The notes beneath the pieces were generated by a model, which saw only the letters and a list, made by a program, of their open reading frames with translations, did not search any database and was not told the origin of the DNA. Shown here piece by piece: positions 47,128 through 58,530 of a DNA stretch of 64,000 nt (the first letter of the stretch is position 1; every line of letters begins with the position of its first letter). Origin of the DNA: Plantago ovata (lineage: Eukaryota > Streptophyta > Magnoliopsida > Lamiales > Plantaginaceae); the NCBI GenBank assembly GCA_028274465.1, contig CM051455.1, positions 124,593,462 to 124,657,461 of the forward strand, given 5' to 3'. Both the position numbers and the translations under genes were made by a program.

Positions 47128-47724
47128 CGGAACTTTTATGAGTTCACCTTGTAAATTTGAAATCTTTACAAGTGTTAATAACTCGCTTTTTGCGGAATTC
47201 TTTCTCGGAAGTGAATATGTCGGGCAAGTCACGTGCTCTTCTTTTTTAGCGTGTGATTCGCGAGTTCTTGTACTCGGGCTTTTCAGGCCCGAGATCGAAC
47301 TTTTTAACTACCGAGATGTTTGTTTCTTGGAATAAAAAGTTGAGAACTTTTAATTTTTCGACTTTTTCTCGACTTCGAACTCTTGTCTCCGAGTTTTGCA
47401 TGCCGTTTCAGGTCTTTATTCTCTATTCTTCTCTGAGCGTTCTATCCTTTCTCCAATTCTTTAATCCTCCCAAACCTTAACGGTTTGTTGAGTCTCATCA
47501 GAATAAAGTAGATCATACGAGACTTTATGCAATCCTAGAAGAAACCTTAACAAGCTTCATTGTACCAATTTGACGGAAATTTGAATTTAACTACGATAGT
47601 AGGCTTTATAGCCGATTACAGACAAGATAAAAGTTCTCAAACAAGATAAGTTCTTAAACAAAAATAAACTGAATTAAACAAGTAAAAGTGGGCTGAGTCC
47701 TTGTTGCTTGACTGTAACTTCCCC

Positions 47725-49325
47725 CTAAGCGTAGAACTTCTGCAGGTTGACAGCATTCCAGGTGTTTTTCAACTCTCTTCCCTCTGAGTCCTTGAGGCGA
47801 TAACTACCGTTGGAGTATGCTTTCACAATTTTGTATGGTCCCTCCCATTTGCGATGCACCTTTCCAACATTTTCCAGTATCTCTGCCTTCCTCAGAACTA
47901 GGTCTCCTACCTGGAAGTCTTTCCCCTTTACACCCTTATTGTAGGATTTTGCAATCAATGCTTGGTATCTCAAAATGTTGGCCAATGCAGTGGTTCTTGA
48001 TTCCTCCAATGTCTCCAAGTCATACATTCTTGCCTCGTGATTGTCTCCCGGACTGTATCCCTGGATCCTTATGATCTCTACAGCGATTTCGGCCGGTATC
48101 ACAGCCTCAGAGCCGTACACCAGTGAGAAAGGAGTCTCCCTTGTAGCAACTTTTGAGGTGGTTCTATAAGCCCATAGAACTCCATCCAATTCGTCCACCC
48201 AGTCTCCCTGGCATGCCTCAAACCTTCTCTTCAAGAGATCAACAAGTGTCTTATTGACAGCTTCGGTTTGTCCGTTGGCTTGCGGGTATCCTACTGAAGT
48301 GAATCTTCTCTCAATCTTCATGGTCTCACACCATGCTTTGAACTTGGCTCTAGAAAATTGTGTGCCATTATCAGAGACTAAGATCCTTGGCAATCCAAAA
48401 CGACAAACAATATTTTTCCATACAAAATCCATGACTTTGTTCTCAGAGATTGTTGCCACTGCTTCAGCTTCTGCCCACTTGCTAAAATATTCCACAGCCA
48501 CTATTATGAATTTCTTCTGGCCTGATCCCTTCGGAAAAGGTCCTACTATATCAATTCCCCACTGATCGAAAGGGCAAGTGATTGTGGCTGGGATGAGTGG
48601 TCTTGCTGGGGCGTGAGAAGTTTTGGCGAAGTATTGACAATCTTCGCACTTCTTTGCATAGGACGTCGCATCTTCTCTCAAGCTTGGCCAATAGTATCCT
48701 TGGCGGTAAATTTTTTGGCCCAACACCCTTCCTCCTGAATGGTTTCCACAACTTCCCTTGTACACTTCATCCAGGATTGCTTTTGCTTCTTCCTCATTTG
48801 CACATCTCAAGTGTGCCCCTTTGAAGGACCACTTATACAAGTAATCTCCTTGGACAAAGTATTTCAATGATATGGCTTTTAGCCTCCTTGCTTCACCCCG
48901 ATCTTGTGGAAGGTTCCCTCTCAGGAGATAATCTGTCAATGGGTGCATCCAACTGGTTCCCAGAGTTGTTGAGATTGAAAAGATTGGAAGAGTTTTGAGT
49001 CCTTGGTTCATGACGGATGAAGCCTCGACTCTCATCAAGATAACGTTTCTTGTGTCTATTCCCCCCGAAGCGGAAGCATATTTTGACAAAGCGTCTGCTC
49101 TTCCATTGAGGTCTCTTGAGAATTTCTCAATCTCACATTTCTCAAACTTCGTCATTTCCTCTTGGACCTTAGACTTGTAAATGGATAGTACATCTTTTTT
49201 CGTACTCCATTTTCCAGAAATCTGCTTCTCCGCTAGTTGAGAGTCGGTGGAAACTTTGATCTTTTTCACTTGCAGGGCCTTCGCCATTCGTAGTCCTATA
49301 AGGATGGGAAGGAGGAGTATCTTCT
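47725..49325 (-). CDS. gypsy pol end: RNase H and integrase
   Basis: Read on the minus strand, this starts in the RNase H fold ('GLRMAKALQVKKIKVSTDSQ', then 'FSRDLNGRADALSK'). It passes through the integrase zinc-binding region ('CGNHSGG', 'CEDCQ'), the DDE core ('WGIDIVGPFP', 'VSDNGTQF', 'PQANGQTEAVNK') and a C-terminal region with 'VGDLVLRK' and 'KWEGPYKI'. The stop near 47725 marks the end of pol. Similarity is to Ty3/gypsy of the Tat branch. The part upstream of RNase H is absent because CACTA sequence begins at about 49325. It is a fossil fragment. Confidence 0.85.
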
Positions 49326-52316
49326 CCCAGGTCCACTTGCTAGTGCTCTTAAGTAAGGACATGTTATTTTGTTGGCCGGGTTCTGTACATGCTCTTTGAA
49401 CCATGTTGGAAATTCGGAGACTAGGGCCTCCCTAAGCATGTCCTCAATTGTGTCATCCGCCACTATAGGATTTTGCTCTACACAACGGGCGCTGAAGAAA
49501 CTGCACATGATGCGTATATTTGGTTTAATACTACCATTTTCTCTAAAATAAGATTTTAATTCAATCGTAAAACGTAAGAAGGCAACTAACCTAGTAAACT
49601 TGAGATGGAATGGGTTGAGCTCAGCACAATTCTGAAGGACATACGAATGTGCAGCATTGTACTCTTTATCCGTCAGATATGCCACTTTTTCTTCACCATA
49701 CGCCCTCCCCGAAACCTTAAAGATTGATAGAGAAACTTTATGGTCCTCTTGCACTTGAAATGTGTCGGCATTTCTAGCCGGCCTAGATGTCTTCGTAGGG
49801 ACCCCAGTGTCAAAGAAATAGTAGCAAAAAGTTGCAGTCTCTGCTCGAATGTATGCATTGGCAATCGAACCCTCAGGCTGAGCTTTGTTCTTCACATAAT
49901 GCTTCAGCTTGCCTAAGTATCTGTTATAATATGTCTGTCATAATTAGATATACTATACAATTATGTGTCATATATGTTTGTAAATATGATACTAAAATAT
50001 TTACCTCTCAAAGGGATACATCCAACGATACTGAACAGGTCCGGCTAGCAACGCCTCATCTGGTAGGTGAATGGGCAAGTGTTCCATTGAATCAAAGAAG
50101 CTAGGTGGAAAGATACGCTCGAGCTTGCACAGAATCACCGGTATGTTAGCCTTCATCGTCTTCAACACTTCAACCTCAACAACCCGTGTGCATAGATTCT
50201 TGAAGAACAAGCTCAACTCGGTCAAGGCACTCCATACCGATCTATCTAAGAGATGGCGAAATGCAATTGGGATGAGCCTCTGCATGAACACATGACAATC
50301 GTGGCTCTTCATCCCATACATCTTTGTCTTACTCGTGTCCACACACCGAGCAAATTTAGAAGCATAATTGTCGGGGAACTTCAACAACTTCACCCAATCA
50401 AAAAGTTCCGCTCTAGCCTCTTTCGACAAAGTGTATTTAGCCTTCGGCCACTTGCCATCAGCATTCTTGTTTGACAGTCCGGGTCTCCTGCATAGAATGT
50501 CCAACTCTTCCCTGGACCTAACCGTGTCCTTTGTTTTGTTGGGAATTTCACAAATGGTGTTGAAGCAGTTCTCAAATACGTTCTTCTCAATATGCATGAC
50601 ATCCAAGATATGACGTATGCGAAGACTACTCCAATAAGGCAAATCCCATAGGATGCATCTCTTTTTCCATCCATACTCACCTTTGATATTCTCGTTATGC
50701 TGTTCCCACCCAACCTCAGTTACTTTCTTGTACCCCAAGCGTTCTATAATAGCAAATTGTTGTGCACTTGTTAGTTCTTTAGGGGCCTTCTTCAACACCA
50801 CTTTGTTCTTAAGAAACTGAGTCTTGTTCTTTCTGAACGGGTGTTCATCGTCTAGAAACCTGCGATGACAATCAAACCAAGATTCCTTTCGACTCTTCGG
50901 CAGATAGTGTGAATCAACATCATCCAGATAATGTGGACATGCCTTGTATCCGGATGTTTTCCTTCCAGACAACATGGAGTACGCAGGAAAATCACTGATG
51001 GTCCAGAGTAGTGCTGCTCTCAAGGTAAAGTTCGTCTTTGTTGAGACATCGTATGCCGGGATACCATCCTCCCACAACTCTATAAGCTCCTTGATCAGTG
51101 GCTGCAAGAAGACATCTATCTTCTGTCCTGGATCATCCGGCCCTGGCACCAGCACGGTCAAGAACATGAATGGTTCTTTCAAACAGTCACCCGGAGGCAA
51201 GTTGTAAGGTGTAAGCATCACTGGCCAGCACGAATACTTCCGTTCACTCCCAAACGGGTTGAAACCATCAGTACTAAGTCCCAATCTTACATTTCTAGAC
51301 TGGGCTGCAAACTGTGGATATTTCACATCAAACTCTTTCCATGCCGGCGAGTCTGATGGGTGACCCATCTTACCCTCTTGGTCATCCGCGACTACTCTCT
51401 CCTTGTGCCAACGCATCTTATTTGCACATGCATCTGATGCATACAACCTCTTCAGACGAGGACCTATAGGAAAGTACCACATTTTCTTGTGGGAGAGATT
51501 TTTCTTATGTCGTTTCATTGCAGCGCCCTCCTTGTAACGACTATACCGGTCCTTCCCACAATGTTTATATTGCAACAAACCTTCATCCTCCCCCCAATAG
51601 ATCATACACATACCCGGACAGCAATCTATTTTCTCCATAGGCAATCCCATCGCCTTCATCTTCTTCTGCGCTTGGTAATAGTTTGTTGGAACTAGGCTTC
51701 CTCCAGGCGCAATATCCGTGGTCAAACTCAACCAATCGTTGCAGCTGCTTTCTGAATTCCCACCACCCTCCTTGTTGCTCATAATTCGAGACAACATAGT
51801 CAATTCATTCATCTTGCACCCCGGGTAGAGTGGCATCTTTGACGCTTCCAACAAGTCAAAGAACTGTTGTGACTCAGCATTCGGAGGCTCCTCATTAACA
51901 ACACCCTCCGTGAACTCTTGACCCGCAGCGTTACGGACCATCTCTTCCATCCGGTCCCCTGTGGCATCATCATGAGTACAGGCACCTGGTGTAGCACTAT
52001 TCTCCTGCCTTTTCCTACGCTTCCCCGACAACATGGAATAGTCCCCCAACAAACGAACTGCCTCACCATGATGATTCCACACCTCATATTTAGGGACAAA
52101 ACCATTACGCTTCAAATGGTCTACAACCACCGTAGAGGGTAAGTACTGACGGTTCCTACATTTCTTATGGTTGCAAGGACACTTCATCATCCCAGTACTC
52201 AAACACTCGGGTTTTGACAATGCAAATTCGACAAATGCATTGACCCCTTGTACAAACGTAGGCAAAAGTATTCCATCTGCAATCCTACTGTACATCCAGG
52301 TACGATCGGGATTCAT
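49325..52316 (-). pseudogene. TNP2-like CACTA transposase, 3'-truncated
   Basis: Exon 1 (50005-52316) begins 'MNPDRTWMYSRIADG', the transposase-associated domain ('KCPCNHKKCRNRQYL', a Cys/His zinc-binding pattern). The Tnp2 catalytic domain follows, with 'GLSTDGFNPFG', 'PGPDDPGQKIDVFLQPLIKE' in part, 'HILDVMHIEKNV' and 'MKSHDCHVFMQ'. The intron 49921-50004 has GT/AG sites, and the frame continues 'YLGKLKHYVKNKAQPEGSIA'. A second intron probably lies at about 49505-49590 (tactag|gttagt to gtgcag|tttctt). The gene runs to 'CPYLRALASGP', then gypsy sequence begins, so the C-terminal domain is lost. Exon 1 is open throughout, which suggests recent activity. TNP2 would cut at the element's ends. 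Confidence 0.85.
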
Positions 52317-53320
52317 AATTGAATGCTAAACTTGGCCAATGGAAGTTTAGTACATTGCGGCTAACGTTGTTTTTCACCAAGTACTCATTTTAGTTATCAA
52401 TTTTTTACATTGCATTATATATACTCCCAATATTTCTACATTAGAAATAAAAATACTCATATTATCTTCTAACTTTAATTTATCAATGAGTTATTTCCTT
52501 CATACTTACACTTTTTTTAAACAATAATTACCTATATTTATCTATATTTCCATTATACTTGTACAATTTTCATAATAATAACTAATTACAATACACTATA
52601 ATTACATATATTTTTCATTATAATTATGCAATTTGCATTATAGTAACAACTACCAATACACTATAATTACCTATATTTATCTTTCTATTTCCATTATACT
52701 TATGGAATTTTCATTATAATAAAAACTTGCAATACACTATAATTACCTATATTTATCTATATTTTCATTATATTTATACAATTTTCATTATAATAACTAA
52801 TTACAATACACTATAATTACTCATATTTCCATTATAATTATACTTATGCAATTTTCAAATCTAATTAGTATATCCCAAACAAACTACACTAATTGAACAA
52901 AACTAACTACGTAGATAATCCCAAACATAATTGAACCCGATTGAAATCCTAAAGATAATCAAACCCAATTCAAATCTCAAACATAATCGAACCCACTACA
53001 TCCCAAAACATCCCAATTGAACAATACTAACATCAAAACTAGCTAATAAACCATAAAACACTTCAAAATTGAAAAAATACCAAATTTACAAAAGTTAGAT
53101 TTCGAGATTAGTACCTTTAATTGCGGAATAAATAGAACAACCCACTTCAAATTGGATGTCTCACTACGTTCCTTGTTGAATTAGCTTCGATTTGACACCA
53201 AGATTGGAAGAAATGATGGAGTATAATGGAAGATTGGAATTGGAGAGAAGAAGTGAGAAAAATGGAGAAGAAGAGAGAAAGAGGGGAAATGTGTTCTGCA
53301 AATCGGCCGGTGGAGAAGAA
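52317..53320. other. CACTA 5' non-coding leader
   Basis: Very AT-rich. 52500-52860 holds diverged tandem copies, 80-110 bp apart, of 'acactataattacctatattt' and 'ttcattata'. No gene. Confidence 0.55.
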
Positions 53321-53329
53321 GAAGAAGTC

Positions 53330-53700
53330 AGCGACGGATGGTGATCCGTCGCTAATATAGCGATCGCGATCGATCGCTATATTAGCGACGGATAACCATC
53401 CGTTGCTGTAATATTTTTTTTTTTTTAAATATAGTTTAGCGACGGATGGAGCCATCCGTCGCTAAACGCATTGACCGGCGAAAAAAAAACAAAAAAAAAA
53501 TTGGAATTTTAGCGACGGATAACGCCATCCGTTGCTAAATAGCGACGGATGGCTTATCCGTCGCTAAATATACAGCCGCTCTAAGGGCGAATATACCCAT
53601 CCGTCGCTAAGCTCTCCCATCCGTCGCTAAAAGACCGATCGGTCGCTAATTTTAGCAACGGATCCATCGGTTGCTAAATGTGGTTGCTAAAATGTGGTTG
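53330..53700. repeat. CACTA subterminal repeats (TAGCGACGGAT)
   Basis: At least ten copies of 'ttagcgacggat' or its inverse 'atccgtcgctaa' occur in both orientations, often paired as hairpins (for example 53430-53467 and 53515-53570). These are the sites bound by TNPA-type proteins in CACTA elements. Confidence 0.75.
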
Positions 53701-54265
53701 ATTTGGAGCTGTTTAAACAGCTCCAAATCGGAGCTGTAAAAGCTCCAGATCCGGAGCTGTTAAACAGCTCCAGATCGGAGCTGTTTAACAGCTCCGATCT
53801 GGAGCTTTTACAGCTCCGGATCGGAGATGTTTAACAGCTCCGGTTTGGAGCCGATCGGAACTGTTTTCTTTTTTGTTTTTCTTTTTTTTTTTTTTTTTTT
53901 TTAATAATTTAGGACTATATTGAAATATTTTTTTTATAGGGTTTGTTTTTAAATAAGTTTTTAGACCATTTTGAAATATTATAAAATCACGTGGTTTCGT
54001 TTTTAAATAAATAGTGCTAAGTTTGTAAAAATGAAAATATTTGGGTTAAAAATGTAATAAACAAAATCTCAAATTGTTTGGTCAACTTAAAAATCTAATA
54101 CTTGACTAAGGGTAAGAAAGTAATTTCAATGAATAAGTTCGCGAAAAGTCAAGTTCGTGGATTCAAATGTAATTAATTTCAACTAGTCAGGGTATGGATG
54201 TAAACTCCGGACTAAGGGGGGCCTCGATGTAATTAAAAACACTAACTGGGGTACCATATGCAAAT
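53700..54265. repeat. Palindrome-rich repeat element (GAGCTG array), copy 2
   Basis: The array 53709-53865 consists of alternating 'cagctcc' and 'ggagctg' units about 20-25 bp apart. A T run follows (53880-53902), then an AT segment, and then the terminus 'cgatgtaattaaaaacac' with 'ggggtaccatatgcaaatgacccc'-like phrases to 54265. The order equals the copy at 3215-4023. It lies directly against the CACTA subterminal repeats. Confidence 0.55.
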
Positions 54266-55330
54266 GACCCCACAATTTATAACATGACACACTTTGGTTA
54301 ACCATAACATGAATTTTATACAAATTCGATGAAGTAGTGGTGTTCATACAATTCAATGTTACTGTTTGAGAAATCCCGCCAGCTGGCCCCAGAGGTAATA
54401 TTGTTGTGACTTTGTATTAGTCAGACTATAATAATAACCCTGAGGTCAACAGGTGGCATTATCTCAGTTTTAGGATTTTGAAGCTGTCATCATCACATAA
54501 TTTATGCAAGACACATTCTATTTGCCCCGTTCAATGGCACACGTGGGAATGTGTGTTTGTAAATTTTATTTTATGCAAATCATATTAGACTTTAAATTAA
54601 AAATCTATTCCATTACATTTGTTGGCCAGGCGATCTCATTATAATTGACAGGGTCCGTTACGTAGATGTAATGGTACCTGTCGATGATAATGAGTCGGAA
54701 TGCAGGACCACCAAAGATAATGGAAATTTATACAATATGAGATAAACAACATTTTGAGATAAATTATATATTGGAGGTGTGTTATGCAAAATGATGGAAA
54801 GGGTTTAAGGATATAGTTGTGCTCAGTAAATTCAAACCTTATTAACTATGTTTGATGTACACAATTACACTTACAATTATTGTTTACATGATAATCAAAG
54901 TACAAGCACACTACCCCAAGCGACACCGCCTGCTCTTGGTGTAAGTGCAGACGGTGTTGGTTGGGGTAGTGTGTTTGTACTTTTATTACGTGCAAACCTT
55001 ATTAAATTGCAAGTGATATTGTTTCCATTCCATCATAATTTGTGGCCCGGCGATCCGAATCACTATACATGACAGGGACCTCTACTGGAATGTAATGGTA
55101 CCTTCACGGATAGTAAGTCGAAACGCAGAGCCACAAAAAACGATGGAAAAGATTTAAGGATGTAGTTGTGCTCAGTAGATTCAAACCTTATTAACTATGT
55201 TTTATGTACACCATTTGAGAAGGTCCGCCTATTATTACGTTGAATGTGAATTAGTTAACGTTAAATAGGCAGAGCTCCTCCAATGGTGGCAATAAAAAGG
55301 ACTAAGTATGCTACAACATTTGCTATGAGT
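54266..55330. repeat. Intergenic with diverged direct duplication
   Basis: 54535-54870 and 54955-55215 are diverged direct copies sharing 'ggc-ggcgatc', 'tgtaatggtacct', 'gttgtgctcagta' and 'attcaaaccttattaact'. The second copy carries an additional hairpin (54900-54980). No gene. Confidence 0.6.
54900..54980. ncRNA. 81-bp hairpin, miRNA-precursor-like
   Basis: Arms of 29 nt (gtacaagcacactacccc on the left; the inverted right arm reads gtacaaacacactacccc and continues) pair with about four mismatches around a 23-nt loop. Length and pairing would fit a small-RNA precursor or a tiny foldback element. No expression evidence is available. Confidence 0.35.
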
Positions 55331-55346
55331 ATACAGCTACAGAACT

Positions 55347-55445
55347 GTGAAATTTAATTAATAAATTTTGTGGTTTCTGGCTTCACAAGTCTTGATTTTA
55401 GACTTATGAAGCAGAAAACACCAAAATCATTAATGAATTTTGCAC
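55347..55445. ncRNA. 99-bp hairpin, miRNA-precursor-like
   Basis: Arms of 45 nt (55347-55391 and 55401-55445) pair with roughly ten mismatches or bulges around a 9-nt loop (ttgatttta). The best-paired part is 'ttctggcttcacaagtc' against 'gacttatgaagcagaa'. No target duplication was found at its ends. It could be a young MIR-like locus or a small MITE. Confidence 0.4.
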
Positions 55446-55884
55446 CGTCCTGCGTTATATAAAATTTGAAGTAATATGATATGGTTAAATATGATGTTAT
55501 ATTTTATATCTATTGTTTGTGTTCAGCCAAATATAACCTTTTTAACTTAGACAATCTGACATGCTACCTGCAAGGTCAATATTAATATGACTTTCTTCTA
55601 ATCAATATATTATAATGACCTCGCAGGAAGCAAGTCATATTGTCATAGTACAAAGATTATGATTTCGTCATCATCACACCACAAGTTCTATTACAGCAGT
55701 GCAACAATTGTGATCACGTCATCCTCACACTAAGCAAAATAATATAAAATATGAAATAATATTAACACTTACAATTATGGTTTAGATGATAACCGAAGTA
55801 AGTGCAATAACTCAAAGCAAATATTACACTAGCCAATTTACAGAGAGGAAACAAATTTCATTACAGTTCACTCGAATTGCTTAG

Positions 55885-56870
55885 AATTAGCCGTGGAACT
55901 CACCGAGAAAGTGAGCAAGCCGTTCAAGTCCCTCCCGATTGCTAAAGATCCAACATGTACGCTCATTGAAGTGACTCACTTTAATATTATTTACAAAGCA
56001 TCGTTTATTATGAAAATAACAGTAGAAACAGAACAAGTAGATATAAATAGAGAGAGTTGAGCAAGTATAAACAGAGCATCATGTGTATTTTAAAGTTACA
56101 TTAGGATGGATTAAGAGTATTTAGAACTCACCAGATCTTAATATAACGGAATGATATCGACCCAAAATTCATCTAAATCTGGAGCCTTCAAAATGTCGAC
56201 AGTAAATACCTCATAATAAAAATAACAGGGATCAATCCAGTTGCAGAATAAGTAACAAGTAAAGGAGATATATGAAGAGAAAAATAAATCAACACTAGCC
56301 GAATAAGAAAATTAAAAATCTACGTCAAATAGATGAATTCGAATGGAAGAACATCTAACCTTAATTGATTTACCGAGCACATATTTTTCGACTGCTCCAG
56401 TTTCATGAAACGACGCAAATCTTCAAAATTTCTTTTGAAGTACCTATTTAACATTCAAATATCAATCGAATTATTATAACAAACATAGATCTCTAAAAAA
56501 GCATCGAATCAATATATGTGTACTTACAGTGTTGGATCTCAGACTGTGCTACAGGGGATACTCTGTTCGTTTTTAGTACACGAAATTCCTAATTGAATTA
56601 TGGCATGTTAGACGAATCAATCACCCCAAGTGTATGAATTATTCGATTTAAGAACGCGAAGAATACACCTGTCGAATCGGCATGAGGAAGATGGATATTG
56701 ACGACCTTGATAATTTATTTGGATTTGAAATAATATTTTAAATCGAATGAGAGTGTAATGCAGTTGGGATGATACAACAATAGATTACCCGTCGATATGA
56801 GAGGAGAAATTGGGCGAAGATTGAAAGAAATCGATTCGGGGTGGAGGAGATGTGTTGATCGACATCGATG
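55885..56870 (-). CDS. Candidate small multi-exon gene, function unknown
   Basis: On the minus strand several short open pieces have usable splice sites. First: 'MSINTSPPPRIDFFQ', ending at a gt near 56789. Then 'EFRVLKTNRVSPVAQSE' (about 56538-56592, donor gtaagt), 'YFKRNFEDLRRFMKLEQSKN' (about 56361-56443), 'FTVDILKAPDLDEFWVDI' (about 56150-56210) and a last piece 'ERTCWIFSNREGLERLAHFL', ending in a stop near 55895. Amino-acid composition looks like real protein. A stop in or near the fourth piece and uncertain joins leave open whether it is functional. The family is not recognised. Confidence 0.35.
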
Positions 56871-56959
56871 ATGTCAGAGGACTGGAGGAGATGCCGAAAG
56901 AGGAATGGTTTGGGGAAGGAAACAACATGAACTTAGATGGATCTATATATAGGTATGTC

Positions 56960-58170
56960 AAATCAGGTAATTGTTAGTTCACTACCCTAATTCGCGAATT
57001 ATGACTTGGTGAGGAAGAATTAAGTTTTGTTTAATTCACGTATTAAGGTTCAGCTGGATCAACATACTTTATTTACTACAATTCTCCTAAATGTTTTTTT
57101 TCTTTCTTTATGAATTACCTTAAATTATGACCTTTATAATATTTTATTATTGTGTACATAAATCTTATTTCTAATTTCATAAAATTATTGTGTACATAAA
57201 TTATTCGTTAAGTTGAATTATGCAACTTTTATAAGAGAAAATAATTTTTATTTTATTGAGAGATTTATATATTAGAATTAGAATAAAAAAATCTTAAATT
57301 AATATGGGTTAATCATGAATTATAAAATTATCTAATCATGAATATATATGGATTATTCATTTTCATAAAAATTAAATTTACTATGCCAGAGTTATGCAGA
57401 AGATGGACCGAAGTTGGGTCGTCTTTAATACTGTCACCGAATAATGGACTGTCTGGTGAAGTTTGTGGTGACGCTTGAATAATTGTAACATCACTTGGTG
57501 AACGGTTGTTGACTGTTATTACATTTTTTGTAATATTATTGATGTATTAACTTTTGTTTTACTCTTATAGTCGAATCACCTTTATAATTTTTACCAATGA
57601 GGTCTAGATCAATTAGTTAGACTGAGGTGTCATGACACTAGAGGTCATAAGTTCAATTCTCGTCAAGTGCGAGATTATTTATAATTTATTACTAGTTTTG
57701 TAATGCTACTTGTCAAATTGTAATGGTTCGATTATTAAAAAAAAAAAAATCAGTAAAAAAAATAAAAATAGAAGTACAGCATACCGTGATACTTTTTAAT
57801 TATCGAATTAGCTTTAATTATCTATACAACTGCGTATGTTTTTAATAATATCATTGATACAACCCTTTTAATTTCTCCTCTTATATCGAGTAATCTTTTT
57901 TTATTAATTCATATAAGTTGAGAATTATATCGTAGGGTATGTACTAGTTTAATATTAAAACAAAACCAACAACAACACAAAATGATGAGAAAGGAATGAA
58001 AATATAACATAATATCCCTTTACGTCATTTTACTAGGTACCTTATGTTTATAAGTTAATTTGTAAACACCTCCTCTAAATTAGATTTTATTGAAATATTC
58101 ACCTCTTCAATTTTAAATCTTAGGTTCACTGCCCATTTGTTTTTCCACTTAGATGGCATAACTGTACTAA
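56960..58170. other. AT-rich intergenic region with a SINE
   Basis: No coding frame is credible. The only structured item is the SINE-like sequence at 57599-57749. Confidence 0.5.
57599..57749 (+). mobile_element. SINE-like element
   Basis: A tRNA-like head ('ggtctagatcaattagttag', resembling a pol III A box) is followed about 45 bp later by 'agttcaattctcg', close to the B box GGTTCGANNCC. The body is about 75 bp and ends in a 13-bp A run (57737-57749). Length and order fit a plant SINE. A clear target duplication was not found. Confidence 0.5.
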
Positions 58171-58215
58171 CTACAAATGAAACATGGATTTATGCATAAA
58201 GTTTATATATAGTAC

Positions 58216-58530
58216 CTCAACAGCTATTGTGATATCACGGTTGGCAAAATTGGTATCCTGATCACGGACCACGTCTTTTGCGAGAGATGACGAGTTAACG
58301 ACGATGCACAGTTTGTTTCCAAGATGTAACTTATAGATGGGCCCGTATTTCTCTGCCAGTTGAGTGAACTGGTGGTGCAAATCTCGGCCTAGAAAAGGCA
58401 GGTATCCGATTACTGGCAACCCCGGTGGACCTGGTGGAAGTTTTGCGGTAGCCTTCTTTTTAGAGCGTAGAATAAATACAACTAGAATCCATAGTACAGA
58501 GAGAATAACCCCAGTGTAGAGCTCATCCGT
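58216..58530 (-). pseudogene. CYP706-like cytochrome P450, 5' piece
   Basis: On the minus strand the frame reads 'DELYTGVILSVLWILVVFIL' (membrane anchor), a 'KLPPGPPGLPVIGYLPFLG' proline hinge, 'HHQFTQLAEKYGPIYKLHLG' and 'DTNFANRDITIA', the first about 100 residues of a CYP706-type P450. No ATG begins the frame: the codon before 'DEL' is ACG, with a stop upstream, so the start seems lost by one base. Homology ends at 58216 before the expected 'YGG..DIVW' region. The 3' piece of a similar gene lies on the same strand at 40670-41511. Confidence 0.8.

Larger units (their letters stand above)
41512..49325 (-). mobile_element. Tat/Retand-like Ty3/gypsy retrotransposon, 3' half
   Basis: A minus-oriented element. 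From its 3' end upward the parts are: LTR (41512-42325), a non-coding piece with a purine-rich tract beside the LTR (about 42326-42350), an antisense gene region (43149-46536), an 89-bp tandem array (46861-47100), then the end of pol with integrase and RNase H (47725-49325). Pol followed by antisense ORFs and tandem repeats before the 3' LTR is the plan described for Retand-type Tat elements. Reverse transcriptase, protease, gag and the 5' LTR are missing because CACTA sequence replaces them at about 49325. The copy is broken at this junction and in at least one further place in the antisense region. Age cannot be estimated without both LTRs. Confidence 0.75.
49325..53700 (-). mobile_element. 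CACTA (En/Spm) transposon, 5' part
   Basis: A minus-oriented element with the TNP2 gene (49325-52316) and, beyond a non-coding AT-rich leader (52317-53320), an array of subterminal inverted motifs 'tagcgacggat' (53330-53700). Neither a CACTA tip nor a 3-bp duplication is visible: the left side stops at gypsy sequence and the right side runs into a GAGCTG palindrome repeat. The element lacks its 3' portion, including the TNP2 end. Confidence 0.75.

Noticed and set aside
53700-54265. GAGCTG array as the true terminus of the CACTA element
   Set aside because: No CACTA tip or 3-bp duplication is found, and the same array occurs at 3215-4023 without any CACTA sequence.
57599-57749. A functional tRNA gene
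   Set aside because: Only A- and B-box-like phrases are present; no cloverleaf can be formed and an A tail follows, so a SINE is the better reading.
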